A stretch of DNA of 64,000 nucleotides from Batillaria attramentaria (lineage: Eukaryota; Mollusca; Gastropoda; Batillariidae): positions 992,001-1,056,000 of the forward strand of contig JACVVK020000220.1 in the NCBI GenBank assembly GCA_018292915.2, read 5' to 3'. The translations under genes were made by a program, and so were the position numbers. Shown in pieces: positions 11,673-23,760 of this stretch. Each line of letters opens with the position of its first letter. Position 1 is the first letter of the stretch. The notes beneath the pieces are model-generated. The model saw nothing but the letters and a program-made list of their open reading frames with translations. It did not search any database and was not told the origin of the DNA.

Positions 11673-11870
11673 CATGACGTCATTTGATGGGGTGATTTTA
11701 AGATGAAAATTTGACGTAGTGATCTTTTCAACAACATGACGTCATTTGATGGGGTGATTTTAAGATGAATATTTGACGTAGTGATCTTTTCAACAACATG
11801 ACGTCATTTGATGGGGTGATTTTAAGATGAAAATTTGACCTAGTGATCTTTTCAACAGCATGACGTCATG
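11673..11870. promoter_or_regulatory. 62-bp tandem repeat carrying four CRE palindromes
   Basis: Three full 62-bp units and a partial fourth. Each begins with ATGACGTCAT, so TGACGTCA falls at 11675, 11737, 11799 and 11861. TGACGTCA is the consensus cyclic-AMP response element bound by CREB/ATF factors. The array lies about 0.7-0.9 kb upstream of the signal-peptide exon of the SRCR gene. The repeat and the motif are seen directly; regulatory function is inference. Confidence 0.6.
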
Positions 11871-12229
11871 GATTTACTGTGCTATTCCATTACGCGGCAG
11901 TTTTGTCAAGCAAATGGAGGGTCGCTTGACATCGATACAGGGAAAGAGGCGAGATGGGACGTTTTGGCAGAGAACCCTCAGATACTCCGACAGACAACCC
12001 CTCACCAGAAATGTGTCCGTAGGAATATTGGTGCTCTGTGATTGGCTGTACCGACACAGTCAATCACAATGGCTACATGTCAATTTTAGGTCTTGACGGA
12101 AATGGGCAGGGTTCAGTTATAACAACTGGCGGGTCCTGGTTCTCACCTCGCTCTGATTCACACGTTCAATAGCTTTTACTTAGAAAACAAGGAACTATTA
12201 TTCTAAACATCTTCCTCGTAAGTCTTGTG

Positions 12230-12237
12230 TATATATA
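12230..12237 (+). promoter_or_regulatory. TATA-like box, candidate promoter of the SRCR gene
   Basis: TATATATA lies 312 bases before the start codon at 12549, with no transposon in between. A start site some 30 bases downstream would give a leader of about 290 bases. A single AT-rich motif is weak evidence, so this is a candidate only. Confidence 0.35.
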
Positions 12238-12548
12238 CGCGTGTAGCGGTCATCGTGTGGGTAACCTACGCCTTCAGTTTCAGCAACTTTGCAGGTTTCT
12301 CTTCCGCCAGAATTCAGCGACAAAACACCCGGCCATTGTGTCGTAGGTTCAGATTTTGTTGAAAATAGGTTGTACTTTGCGACAGCGCTTTGATATCGCT
12401 CAGTGAGTCATTTCACACCGTGAACACGTGAATATAGTGAAATCCTGCATCATTACTTCTGTGTGGACGACTTCACAATTTATTGTATAAAATTCTGATT
12501 TCCTTCGGGTTTTATCTACATTCATCAGGATCAAATAGAATCTGTGAA

Positions 12549-12618
12549 ATGGCCACATCTCTCCACGTCGTTATTGTCGGTGTCTGCCTGCTTGCAGTGT
12601 TCCACCTTGTATCTGCTC
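12549..12618 (+). CDS. SRCR gene exon 1: signal peptide
   Basis: The start codon has a purine at -3 and G at +4. The 23 complete codons encode a classic signal peptide: short N-terminus, hydrophobic core VVIVGVCLLAVFHL and a VSA cleavage motif. The exon ends with one extra base (phase 1) at the strong donor C|GTGAGT. Phase 1 is exactly what the SRCR first-half exons at 19732 and 57012 require. Joining to 19732 gives a proline codon and then SSVRLVNGS. The link across 7.1 kb is inferred from phase, order and strand, and an extra exon between them cannot be excluded. Confidence 0.7.
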
Positions 12619-12624
12619 GTGAGT

Positions 12625-12672
<48 letters not shown>

Positions 12673-12677
12673 GTTGG

Positions 12678-12711
12678 GACAATGACAATGACAATTGTCA
12701 TTGTCATTGTC
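12678..12711. repeat. 34-bp perfect palindrome
   Basis: GACAATGACAATGACAA is followed immediately by its exact reverse complement, with no loop. It sits just after the (CT)n tract in intron 1 and would form a cruciform or RNA hairpin. Confidence 0.9.
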
Positions 12712-12916
12712 TCTGTTGTTGGGGGAAACTGCTTTAGGGTTGGAGAAGAAATTTCAGTTCCATTCAGTAAGCCAGTCGAAGTTTCCTGACACCTCTCTGT
12801 TGATGATTCTGAAGTCATGTGTCCAAATTAACTTCTATAACTGTCCATGGCCACTGCAATACCAGTTTCTACAGAAAATGACAGCATTTCAAGAAACAAT
12901 TAAAATACTATTTGGA

Positions 12917-13032
<116 letters not shown>

Positions 13033-13411
13033 GTTGTATATGTTTGTTTTACAAGATATTTTCTGGAGTAATTTGATATGTCCATCTATGTAAGGTCTGT
13101 TGTCTATACATGTCTGTGGCATGTATATGTATATGTCCTAAAATCAGAAATAAAAAACACTATTTTGATATAATTATATAGATATGAATTATATTCTGTT
13201 AGTGAGGGATGGCTGATGAGTGTAAGGTGAACAGGTACAAGTAAACTACTGTTATGAATTCTGTCACGTGGGTAATACAAAACTCCCCCTTTAATCTCAG
13301 AATGCTTAAGGCGATGTGAGAGAGACGCAATTTGGTTACCTCCACGATTTTTCGTTTTCAGTATGTTCATGTAATAGTGTACATAGTGTATCTAGGGAAA
13401 GACTACCAAAA

Positions 13412-13860
13412 TACTAGTAGACCTCCTGCGTAAACTAATTCCTTATTTAACAGAATTAACAAAAATTATGTCGCCTGTTGTGCTCTGCATGGATCCCTCC
13501 AACACAACAAACATTACTGGACAAAGTGGACTATGTAAAGTATTTTTGTGTAAGCCATTAATAGTCTGGCGTAAGTCATTAGAAACGGCCCATCCTTCTT
13601 TTACGAGTATATTCATATATATAGTCATGAAAGTTTTTTTTTTTTTTTTTTTTAAGAATTTTCAGAGCAAGAAAAAAAATTCAAACTAGACCTCTTGTGT
13701 AAAATAATTCTTTTCCAAATTCTGTTGCCAGTTTTGTGCACTACACAAACTTGGACAAAACCGATCAATGTAAGGTACCTTTTCAAGCACTTATGAATCC
13801 AGCATAAGTGCGCAATGCACCAGATTGGGAAACGGCCCTTCGTTCTTTCACATGACATTT
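13412..13860. repeat. Diverged direct repeat, offset about 268 bp
   Basis: The block starting GACCTCCTGCGTAAACTAAT at 13421 recurs in altered form from 13689 (GACCTCTTGTGTAAAATAAT). Shared landmarks are GGAC-AAA-GATCAATGTAA-like sequence and AAACGGCCC. Identity is low, so this is an old duplication of unknown origin. Confidence 0.45.
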
Positions 13861-14615
13861 ACCAAGTGACCCTGGCTACTAGAATTACCGAACTTGGTGC
13901 GATGGGGGTAAGTATATGACAAGACCCGTCAAGACATACCTGTTAGGGTGACCTTTTCCCAAGGTCAAGATCACAGGGGTGCAATCTTTTTATGTATGTG
14001 TTAAGGCTCAACATCCGACAGTATACTGCCGGCACGCATGCGCAGACGTGCCTATCCGCAGATGGAGAATGGGCGGGGTTTGTCTATTTAAACAGCACAC
14101 GCACGTGGTGATGGAATGTAAACATGCAACGTCTTAACTTGCTTGATAACCGTATTAATTTCTTGTATCTCCTCTGTCTCGCAGGAAAAGAAAAATCTTT
14201 CTTTTTGATGATAGTGTGTCACCCCGCGGCTCGGCCGCTCTCTCAGTGATATTTCAGAGGTTTGACCACCTCACGGCCGGCTGTGACTAGTCTGAGTTGT
14301 CCGACTTAGCCCACTGCGTCAGTACTTTTCTTTTTGGAACGTCAGTTTGTAATATTGTCCAAGGTCACAGAAACAGTCGTGTTTCAGTCAAATGAGTTTG
14401 AAGTCACAAATCGTGTACACATTAAAACTTAGCAACTAGGCTTTCCGGCACAAGAGGCTGAGCACGAGACGGCTAAAACAATGACGATGAACGCTTGAAT
14501 TCGGCGCTAAAAGCCGACGGGGGGGGGGGGGGGGGGTTCATCAAGGGGTGGGATCAGTGTATTGTCTTCCCGTAGGGGAGGATGGATTTGGGATAGCGAT
14601 TAGATTGTGCAGCTG

Positions 14616-15330
14616 TCTGTTTGGAAATTTTACATTGGCATTTTCTCAGAATCTAGAAAAGCCGGAGACATCAAACTTTGCATGATGATAGACATTGACA
14701 ACACATTGGACTACTGACATACCTGTATTCAGTGACTTTGAGTCAAGATCAAGGCCATACAAGCTGTTTTGCGGGAAACCTTCCAAAACCTTAACGTTGG
14801 CATTTTCTCAGAAACAATAAACAGCAGAAGCACTAAATCTGGCTTGCTGATAAACAGCAGCAAGACCTTTCAAGACATTTTGAATGACCTTGGCTGAAGG
14901 TCAAGGTCATCAAAGCTGTCTCATTGGAAATTTAAAATTGCCATTTTCTCAGAATGTAGGGGTACCAGAGGCATCAAACTTTGCTGGATGATAGACATTG
15001 ACAAAACCTGTACTGTCATACTTGTATTCAATTTCCTTGAGTCAAGGTCAAGGCCATTCAATGTGTTTTGCGGAGACTTTAACGTTAGCATTTTCTTGGA
15101 AACAACAAACACTAGAGGCACCAAACAAGGCACAATGATAGGCAGCAAAGAGACCTATGCAGACATACCCATTTGAGTGTCCTTGACTCAAGGTCAAGGT
15201 CATTACAGCTGCCTGTTGTGAAATTTTACATTACCATTTGTACAGAAACTACAAAAATTAGAGCTATCAAACTTGGCATAATGATGGTCACTGATAAGCT
15301 CTTCACTTACAGATCTCATTTGAATGACCT
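14616..15330 (+). repeat. 148-bp degenerate tandem repeat with TCAAGGTCA half-sites
   Basis: About five units with starts near 14620, 14783, 14925, 15072 and 15219. Each has an ACATTGGCATTTTCTCAGAA-like block, a gaggca(t/c)caaactt block and a GACCTTGACTCAAGGTCAAG block. It belongs to the same family as 46604-47650 but lacks the inverted ends seen there. There is no convincing coding frame. Confidence 0.8.
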
Positions 15331-16024
15331 TGACCCAGTAAATCAGTACGGTATAATGGCACGTCAGGAGAAGGGACACAACTTTTGCGGTCATTACAAA
15401 TTTATATTCAAGCGAGTTGCTTTCGTTCATTCAGATCTCGTACATGTACTTTACAAAGACTAAAAATTAATTTAAAACCTTGATGTTGACGATACATCTG
15501 CACACCGTGTGGGTGTGGGTATGGGTGTGTGTCTAATGTTGTGTATTTTTATTGTTTATTTTTCTATTTGTTTGTTGTTGTTTGTTTTGTTTTGTTTTTC
15601 TTTGTACAAAATTTTGTGACCAGGTGCTTTTTCACGTAATATGTCACTAGAATGTGAACGTATCTGTATGTCACGTAAAGTATATGTATTTACGTACGTG
15701 TTAAAAAAAAGACAAAAAAACGTAATGGTACACTCCATGTTATTTGTGAAATCGCCTTAATTCAGTTCACGCTGTGCTGTCGGAATGGTTCTTACTGATG
15801 TTTTGTTTTCATCACGGAAGCGGAAAATGTCGCTGTTGGTGAATGCATCCTACATCTCTGGCTCGATATGTCTCAAACACGTGTTGCGATATTGTGGTCA
15901 GAAGCTACAATCAGTTATGGTCGTTATTTTCGTTATCCTTATGATTTCACTTGTGCTTTCAGTTCACCCAAATACCGGAAATGACGTCGTATTCGACATA
16001 TAGTCATGTGTGAAAGTATATGCC

Positions 16025-18995
16025 ATGTCTATTATTAAGTTGATCCTAACTTTTTATTACAGAAATCAGTAGAGCACAGGCCACTAATACTGTGGTGGTC
16101 TCCGCGATGTTTTTCTCCGTCCGCGTCACCGTTAAAAATAATGATAATAATAAATTTCATTTATATAGCGCACTTCTCAGACACAGTGACTCATTGCACT
16201 AACACACGTCACTCATACACATTCATACCATACAGACCAACATGTCAATCAATACATAGAGACACATCAGTTGAAGGCCTGTTGAAATAAGTGGGTTTTC
16301 AGTGCAGATCTAAAGGCTGATAAAGATGATTGTTGTCTCAGCCCCATAGGCAGAGAGTTCCAGACTGTAGGGGTGGCGAACCGGAAACATTGTTCACCAT
16401 AAGTTTTCAAATTTATCTTAGGGATTTTGAGTAGCTTGTCATTAGATGAGCGGAGGGTACGGGACGGAATGTATTTGCAGAGTGAAGCAGACAGATAAAG
16501 CGGGAGAGTATCATCGAAAAGACGATAGGCTAGAATTGCCAACTTGTATTCGATGCGGAAACTGACTGGCAGCCAGTGCAGTGATTTCAAGAGCGGTATG
16601 ATGTGGTCTCGCGTGCCTTTCCTCAGCACCAGACGGGCAGCACTGTTTTGTACTCTTTGCAGGCGCGCGATCTGTTCCGCGGGAAGGCCAGCAAGAACCG
16701 AATTACAATAGTCCAGTTGGGAAGTTACGAACGCTGTGTCTGAGAGGCAAGAACGTATGGAAGCGATACGCCTCAGTTGCAGGAAACAAGCTTGTCATTT
16801 TTCTTTGTTTTTCCCCGATTCAAGTTGTTCGTGCATGGACAGTGTTTGGTCGATGGTTACGCCTAGGTATTTGACGGACTTATGGAAGGGAACCATGTAA
16901 CCACCAATGTCCGCGCATTCGCTGTCTACTAGCCGTAGGCGAGCAGGCGGGCCACTGTTTTATCAGTGTTCAGTAACAGCTTGTTGCTATCCATCCAAGG
17001 CAGAATGTCTCGTATGGACTTTTCAATGCCTAACTGGATGGATGGAAATACATCAGCTGGTCCACCCTGAGACAGGCTGGTGTCATCGGCGTACTTGTGA
17101 AAGTTACAACCATGCGAAGCAATGACGTCGGACAGTGGCTGTGATTACAAAGTAAAGAGGACCGGTCCTAGGATGGAACCTTGTGGTACCCCGTATGTAA
17201 GCGGGCTGCGGCAGACAGAGAATTACCACCAGGCTCGGCTGATGGAACGCCGTCAACAAGGACAAACCAACAACGCTCATGAACGTACGATTTAAACCAC
17301 TCGAGGACAAGTCCTCTGACACCGAAAGTCACTTCTAGTCGCTTTAGAAGAATAGAGTGGTCGAGCGTGTCGAAGGCAGCGCTGAGATCGAGCAGTGCCA
17401 TTAGTGACACGAGTCTCTCGTCTGATCTAGCAAGCAGACTGTCTAAGACACTCAGTACTGCAGTCTCTGTGCTGTGGTTCTTTCGATAGGCCGACTGGTT
17501 TAACCCTAGCAAGCTGTTTTCAGATAGATGTTTTAGTAGCTGTTTCAAAACAACCTTCTCCAAGATCTTGGAGATAAACGGAAGGTTGGAGACCGGTCTG
17601 TAGTTTTTGAGTTCATTGGGATCCAGGCCAGGTTTATTTAGCAGAGGAGTAACAACCGCCTGCATAAACTGGTCAGGTACAATATCTGTGGCGAGAGAAA
17701 CATTGACAATATTTGTTATTAGAGGAACAAGATCAGAAAGGCACTGTTTGGTGAGGGATGCTGGTACAGGATCTAACATGCAACTCTTGGTTGGGGACTG
17801 AGTGATCAGTTCATGGATGTCCTTCTCTGAAACAGGATCAAAGAGAGAAAACATAGGGCCGTGGTACACAGCAAAACAGGGAGGTTCACATAGACGGGAG
17901 TCAAGTTCAACACGAATACGCGTGATTTTGTTCGCGAAAAAGTCACTGAACCGTTGAGGCAATTCCGCTCGCGGGGGATCTGAAGGAAGGACCTTTGATT
18001 TTGTTTTTTCAGAGGAGTTCGTCCACGACGGCAAACAGCTGCTTACTGGAAGAACCGGCAGATTCAGTTTTGTCACTGACACAAAAACGACTGTTTATCT
18101 TGCCATTTTCACTATATGAACCCGAAAAAAAAGCTCCCTTGGATATCACATTTCATACTTACCTGCACATGCCATGACAAAGGAACTTCTCATCAAAAAA
18201 AGAAGCGTTTCTGACTAAACTGTTCAATGTTCGTAAATGTTTTCCGCGATACATGTCACCTGTAGTGACCTGCTAAGTGCACAAGCATTAAACTAATGCA
18301 GCCGGCTAACAGGGTCCTTTGAATCAACGGCCAAACTAATCACCGCAACTATCCAGGAAGCATCAATCTGATTGGGGGGAAATTTCAGTATGTCAACAAT
18401 GCATGTCTTGTCTAACAGTAACCGTAGCTAGACAGGAATTCTGCGCGTTGCCGTACTCGCAAACACGCACGCTTTATGTCTGGCATTCGTGAGACAGGGA
18501 TAACTTTAAGTGTCCCAGAAAATCTACTGCATGTTCGCACTATAAGGGTACCACAAGCCAAATCCTACACTAACTACAACACGACCCGCAAGTTTGTAAA
18601 AACAGAGGAAATCCGCTGCTGCCGGGCGAACTGAAGTCTGTCTTCTAAGAGCGACGCTGGCGCAATGAGTTGGACACATCGGACAAAGAGAGGAAGCGTC
18701 CAGCGTGCGGAATTAGGTCATGTTATGCAATGCGAATAGCGTGGTGATGGCGCTGGCCGCCTACGGAGAGGAAAGCCATACCAGCCTTAAATAGCCTTGC
18801 GCTTGTGAACGGCGCGCAATTTGTTTTGTGCATACCCTAAAAAGTATATTGATAGGGCTCGTATAGTGACAAGATAAACGGTCGTGTTTTAACGGTGACG
18901 CCGACGGAGAAATAATTCACCACCACAACATTAGGGGCCTGTGCTTTACTGATTTCTGTAATAAAAAGTTGGGATAAAATTTGTTCTACCCTCCG
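16025..18995. mobile_element. Element with inverted ends, interrupted by an L2 LINE
   Basis: A block of about 120-155 bp (landmarks AACGGTGACGC, GGCCTGTGCT, TACTGATTTCTGTAATAAAA) occurs inverted at 18120-18079 plus 16140-16025 and direct at 18850-18995. The two lie tail to tail around about 0.7 kb of unique sequence. The duplicated locus at 56400-56460 lacks all of it, which makes a clean empty site. It is probably a non-autonomous DNA transposon. The left outer end looks a few bases shorter than the right, and no target duplication was recognised. Confidence 0.6.
16141..18078 (-). pseudogene. L2-clade LINE, 5'-truncated and frameshifted
   Basis: Minus-strand reverse transcriptase with VTPLLNKPGLDPNELKNYRP, SNLPFISKILEKVVLKQLL, SAYRKNHSTETAVLSVLDSL and LMALLDLSAAFDTLDHSILL. 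Near 17190 the frame breaks before the expected GVPQGSILGP region; KYADDTSLSQGG is still readable near 17080 in another frame. The C-terminal region (SLHWLPVSFRIEYKLAILAY, FRFATPTVWNSLP) runs to 16267. The 3' end GCGCTATATAAATGAAATTT plus (ATT)n at 16140-16180 is the usual L2-type tail. The endonuclease is missing. Confidence 0.85.
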
Positions 18996-19371
18996 CTATA
19001 TAAAAAGCCTATTTATCCTACCCTATTAGGAAAATGCGCACGTGAAATGTTCATGCTGTACTTTTTCATGACAAGACTGGCACAATTTTCAGCAGAATAT
19101 CTCAAAACTTCACCGATTTGGTCACTTTTGGATTTGAAAGAAATTTAGCGTGCTGCATTAATTTGGGTTTTAAGTGAAACATTTCTTGTATCTCCCGGAC
19201 TGACCATCACTATAAAGGAAAGCTGGTTTCAGTCGTTTCTATGTCGTGCTGCGCTTTTGCTGATGGGCTCTTGAGGGATACAATTTATAGCATCATCGCT
19301 GATGGAAGCGGGTTGGTTCAGGACACTGTGAAAATGTTCAGCCAACCTTGCAAGGATCTATCCTTCCATTA

Positions 19372-19480
19372 GGGAGGCCGGGATAGTCGCTTGGCTGGGG
19401 CCAAATGTTTGTGTTGGCCTTTTTACTTGTTCACTCGTCTTTGATTACACCCCTATACCGTGGAAAATGGCGTGGAACAT
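19372..19480 (+). repeat. Decayed SINE-1 fragment
   Basis: Shows GGGAGGCCGGGATAGTCG and GGCCAAATGTTTGTGTTGGC, the remnant of the tRNA-related SINE seen intact at 43804. The same decayed copy is at 56697-56805, so it predates the segmental duplication. Confidence 0.55.
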
Positions 19481-19731
19481 TTCAAAACACTCACCCACCC
19501 ACCCAAACCAGCCATCCATGTCCTCCTATTAGGTAGTGTGCTCAAATTTCTGGGTTTTCATAGGTAGCAGCACGTTTGCCCCAAACCGTGTCTCCTAGAT
19601 CCTTTGTACAAACGGGGTGTTACTGCGCTAATGTGATCATGCTAACCTTTCATCCTACGCCTCGTATGTGATAAGTAGCGGTCAGTTTCAAGAACTCTAT
19701 GATCAGTTTCGTGTTTTTCTCTCTACTACAG

Positions 19732-19870
19732 CGTCCAGTGTCCGACTGGTGAACGGCAGCAGAGCGTCAGAGGGACGGCTAGAGATTCACAATGGCGGGG
19801 AGTGGAGGACTGTGTGTTTGATGGACAGTGGCGCCGCCCGTGTCGTGTGTCGTGAACTGGGATTCCCCAC
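19732..19870 (+). CDS. SRCR domain 1, first-half exon
   Basis: The acceptor is ctctactacag and the donor AC|GTAAGT. The exon (139 bp, entering in phase 1 and leaving in phase 2) encodes VRLVNGSRASEGRLEIHN, GEWRTVC and AARVVCRELGFP. This is the N-terminal half of an SRCR domain with the conserved tryptophan before the first cysteine and two of the six cysteines. Together with 30531-30694 it makes exactly 303 bp, or 101 codons, a normal SRCR length. Domains split over two exons with six cysteines fit SRCR group A. SRCR domains are extracellular binding modules found in scavenger receptors. Confidence 0.85.
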
Positions 19871-20029
19871 GTAAGTCAACCCACACTACATCACGTCACC
19901 TCTGTTGTCTGTCCACACCATTCTATCGCTGATTCACGATGTTCCCTCAGCACATAACAGGCGGCATGGACAACAAGCTAAAAGACCTACTAGTCACATG
20001 CAGAACTGTATACAGTTATCACAGCGATG

Positions 20030-20769
20030 TGTAACCGGGTGCCCAGGGAGGGTCGGGTTGGTGCAGGCAGGGAGGCAAACACAGCAGTCGCTATGACATG
20101 AGTTTTATTACGGGAAAACAACAAGCAGGGTACAAGACAAACGCAGAGTCCAGTCAGAGCGGCAGGGCTGAAAGCGAGAGTGTGAGCGTGTCGCGAACCG
20201 TGGCTCGCGGCTCTTTATATATGCGCCCAGCGCGGCCCGCAAAGAAGGCAACGGCCGCTCGCAGCAGAAAAGAGAGCAGATGCACCTGTAGCGACGAAAT
20301 TTGCGTTTGTTAGCATACAGAAAACTAACGATAGCGGGCATAATACAATAGCTACAAACTTCAAACAAACTGCATTCAAAAGAGCGTGAAAAATACTTTA
20401 AGACTGTAATACGTTAAGTTATGATCAAAACACAGGCAATTTTCTATCGCCGATTAAGGAGCGTAAAGACAGGGACCACGCGTTTGAAAAGTGGTGAAAA
20501 TAGTGGCAAAATACACCCGTTAAACTACAAAACAGGGCTAAAAACTAAACATGATTAGAAACTACAAACTCTTCTGAAGCTACATAGTTTACATGATAAC
20601 TTTAGGTTAAGTGACTGCAGAGATATTTAGCACCAAATGGACACAAACAAACACAACCAATTGGCACATGAGCCATCGTGGTTCCGCAACGCCGCACGCG
20701 TGCGGCCAGCATAGCCGCGGCACACAGCTGGCCGGAGAATCTAGGGTAGTGTGCGACTGTTAATCAACA
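20030..20769 (-). mobile_element. Solo-LTR-like insertion
   Basis: The duplicated locus reads GCGATGTG directly into TTTTTTACTCAACACG at about 57308-57330, but here about 0.7 kb intervenes. On the minus strand it shows TATATAAAGAG (about 20213-20223), then AATAAAA (about 20107-20113) and an end GGTTACA. That is the U3-R-U5 layout of an LTR. The far boundary near 20760 is uncertain and no target duplication was confirmed. Confidence 0.5.
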
Positions 20770-21802
20770 CGTATGCGTTTGCGTACACTGACGCGCTTGT
20801 GTATTCACTATAGAGAAACAACTTTATGAGACGGGGCAGATTTTGCTACGCGCAGCAGCAAGTTTCAGTGATACAAAACAAGACTGTGACGTTTCTCCAC
20901 ACAATACTTACTTTCACGCACACAGTGACGTAACGAAATCTGCTGCGTTCTTTTTGGCGGGAATGACGTGTGTGTGTGTGTGTGTGTGTGGACGGATGTA
21001 ATGATGGCTATCTCCTAAACCACCTCGTTGGAGGCCTTTTTACTTTGAGATAAAATGGGAATTCACCTTCTCCAGACCTATTTTTCACGATTTTTAGCCT
21101 AATGCATTTTCAAAAGAGTTATCGCCGATTAAAAAAAATCTGTCATGTTACGAATTTTTTCGAAAAAAAATGTTCAAATGGCTTCGTTTTCTGACATTGG
21201 GAAGATCATCCAATTATACTGCCTGTTTTCGTAGCACAGCTATGTAGCTCTGACAGGTTTTGTGTAAGAAAAATATTTCCGAGGTAGGGGTGGTTTGCAT
21301 ATAAGGCCAAATATCTATGAAAAGACTCCAAATTACTCATCATTCCGGTATTTTTGTCACTTGTGACAACTGCACATATGACATGAACTGCTGCACTATT
21401 ATAGCTTTAGTATTAAGAATAGCAGAGCTTTTAGATAAACACATTTTTCATGTTTCTGCGAGAAGCGCCGGTCAAAAAAGTTCCAATTTTGCAATTTCGT
21501 AAGTACAAACCAAGGCACTTAAGTCCACGTTTCATCAGCTCTCTAGATCTTCCAGATTTTATGTCAAAATTAATTCAGTCACGGAAGTCACAAAAGCAAC
21601 AAGGAAATCACAAGATATGTAGAAGTATCATCTGTCAGACGAGCAGCGTGAGGCTGACGTCAAATGTTTGGTTCACAGACAAAATCTGCAAGTATCGCCA
21701 CTGCTTCCGACATTTCATCAGCCCTCTAGATCTTCCAGATTTCATGTGAAAAATAATTCAGTCGGAGAAGTCACAAAGCCAACAGGGAAATTACAAGACG
21801 TA

Positions 21803-23150
21803 AACAAGGAGGAACGGCCCCGTCCTACAAAGTTGTTTCTCCAAATTTCATTTTATTTTGTCTGTTTTGTTGTTATTGTTGCCGGTTCTCCCCTCTCCAT
21901 GTTCTACCAATGACACTAGATCCTCTACGACCTCGACCGATTAGTCACGTGACTGGGGGTGGGGCCGGGTGGGGGGAGAGCGAGAGAGAGAGAGAGTGGG
22001 TGGGTGGGTGTTTAGGAGTTTAACGTCCTTTTCCACCACGTAAGGGTGATATCAAAGACGGGGCAACGAGAGAAAGGCCAGCACAAATATTTGGCCCAAG
22101 CCGGGATTCGAACTCTCGACCCGAGCATTGAAAGTCCAACGCTCTACCATTCGGCTACCCTGGCTCCCCAGAGAGAGAGAGAGATAGAGAGAGAGACGTC
22201 AGTTCCGTGAACTAAACATTTGACGTCAGCCTCAGGCAGGTCGTCATACACAGACGGAGAGATGACGTCAGTTCCGCGAACTAAACATTTTGACGTCAGC
22301 CTCTAGCACTGCGATCGTCTGAGGAAGCTTGTTTATGTCTTGTGATTTCCCTGTTGGCTTTGTGGCTTCCCCGATTGAATTATTGTTCACATGAAATCTG
22401 GAAGATCTAGAGGGCTGGTGAAATGTCGGAGGCAGTGACGATACTTGCTTATTTTGTCTGGGAACTAAGCGTTTGACGTCAGCTTCACACTGGTGGTATG
22501 ACAGATGATGCTTGTGCATGTCTTGTAATTTCCCTGTTGCTTTTGTGACTTCCCTGGCTGAATTAATTTTTACATAAAATCTGGAAGATCTAGAGGGCTG
22601 GTGAAACATGGACTAGAATACCTTGTATTGTACTTATGAAATCGAAAATTTGGAACTCTTTTGACCGGTGCTTTTCGCAGAAACTTGAAACAGTTATGTT
22701 TATCTAAAAGTTCAGTTATTCTAAATGCTAAAGCTATAATAGTGCAGTAGTTCCTGTCATATGTGCAGTTGTCACACTAGACAAAAACGCCGGGATGATA
22801 AGTAATTTGCAATAGTCTTTTCATAGATATTTGATCTTATGTGCAAACCACCTCTACCTCGAAAATATTTTTTTTTACACAAAACCAGTCAGAGCTACAG
22901 AGTTGTAGCACGAATACAGGCAGTGTGATTGGGTGAACTTCCAAAGTCTAGAAAAAGAAGGAATTTGAACAACTTTTTCGAAAAAATTCGTAACACGACC
23001 GATTTTTTAAAAATCGGCGATAGCTCTTCTGAAAATGCGGCAGGCTAAAAATCGTGAAAGGTAGGTCTGGAGAAGGTGATTTCCCATTTTATCTCAAAGT
23101 AAAAAGGCCTCCATCGAGGTGGTTTAGGAGATAGCCATCATTACATCCGT

Positions 23151-23192
<42 letters not shown>

Positions 23193-23401
23193 ACGTCTCA
23201 CAACTCCCGCCAAAAAGAACGCAGCAGCATAGTGTGCACGTCAAGTGTCTATGACGCAGGTTTCGTTACGTAACTATGTGGGTCAAAATATTATTGTGTG
23301 GAGAAACGTCACAGTCTTGTTTTGTATCACTGAAACTTGCTGCTGCGCGTAGCAAAATCTGCCCCGTCTCATAAAGTTGTTTCTCTATAGAGAAACAACT
23401 T
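21803..23401 (+). mobile_element. Hairpin-ended element, inner complete copy
   Basis: About 1.6 kb from AACAAGGAGGAACGGCCCCG to the terminal palindrome (AAGTTGTTTCTC, TATA, GAGAAACAACTT). It has an embedded SINE-1 on the minus strand, two 0.2-kb internal direct repeats around AAATCTGGAAGATCTAGAG, and a (CA)n tract. No transposase frame. A hairpin at one end and insertion without target duplication resemble non-autonomous Helitron/Helentron elements, but the usual TC and CTRR ends are not evident. Confidence 0.7.
22000..22170 (-). repeat. SINE-1 (tRNA-related) inside the hairpin-ended element
   Basis: Minus strand: GGTGGCCGAATGGTAGAGCG-like A-box region, GAGAGTTCGAATCCCGGC B-box region, the body GGCCAAATATTTGTGCTGGC and the tail GGACGTTAAACTCC. 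It is at the same place in all three copies of the host element, so it is a captured resident rather than a later hop. Confidence 0.8.
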
Positions 23402-23535
23402 AACAAGCATCCTCAGACGATCTCAGTGCTAGAGGCTGACGTCGAAAGTTTACTTCACGGAATTGACGTCATCTCTCTCTCTCTGTATGACGACCTGCCT
23501 GAGGCTGACGTCAAATGTTTAGATCACGGAACTGA

Positions 23536-23570
<35 letters not shown>

Positions 23571-23571
23571 G

Positions 23572-23760
23572 GGGAGCCAGGGTGGCCGAATGGTAGAGCG
23601 TTGGACTTTCAATGCTTGGGCCGAGAGTTCGAATCCTGGCCGCTGGGGCCAAATATTTGTGCTGGCCTTTTTCTCGTTGCCCCGTCTTTGATATCACCCT
23701 TATGTGGGGGGGGGGGGGGGGGGGGAAGGACGTTAAACTCCTAAACACCCACCCACCCTC
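23572..23760 (+). repeat. SINE-1 in the outer copy of the hairpin-ended element
   Basis: GGGTGGCCGAATGGTAGAGC, GAGAGTTCGAATCCTGGCC and GGACGTTAAACTCC, with a poly-G run (about 23706-23724) replacing part of the body. It is flanked by (CT)n tracts. Confidence 0.8.

Noticed and set aside
15785..16003. 72-codon frame with a hydrophobic C-terminal half
   Set aside because: The duplicated copy at 56127-56366 loses the frame by indels, so it is most likely intronic sequence.
20098..20313. Small frames within 20.1-20.4 kb
   Set aside because: They lie in an insertion absent from the paralogous locus that looks like an LTR; no domain seen.
22091..22168. Possible genuine tRNA genes at the A/B-box-like sites
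   Set aside because: Each is followed by the same SINE body and tail and lacks a full cloverleaf acceptor stem; they are SINE heads.
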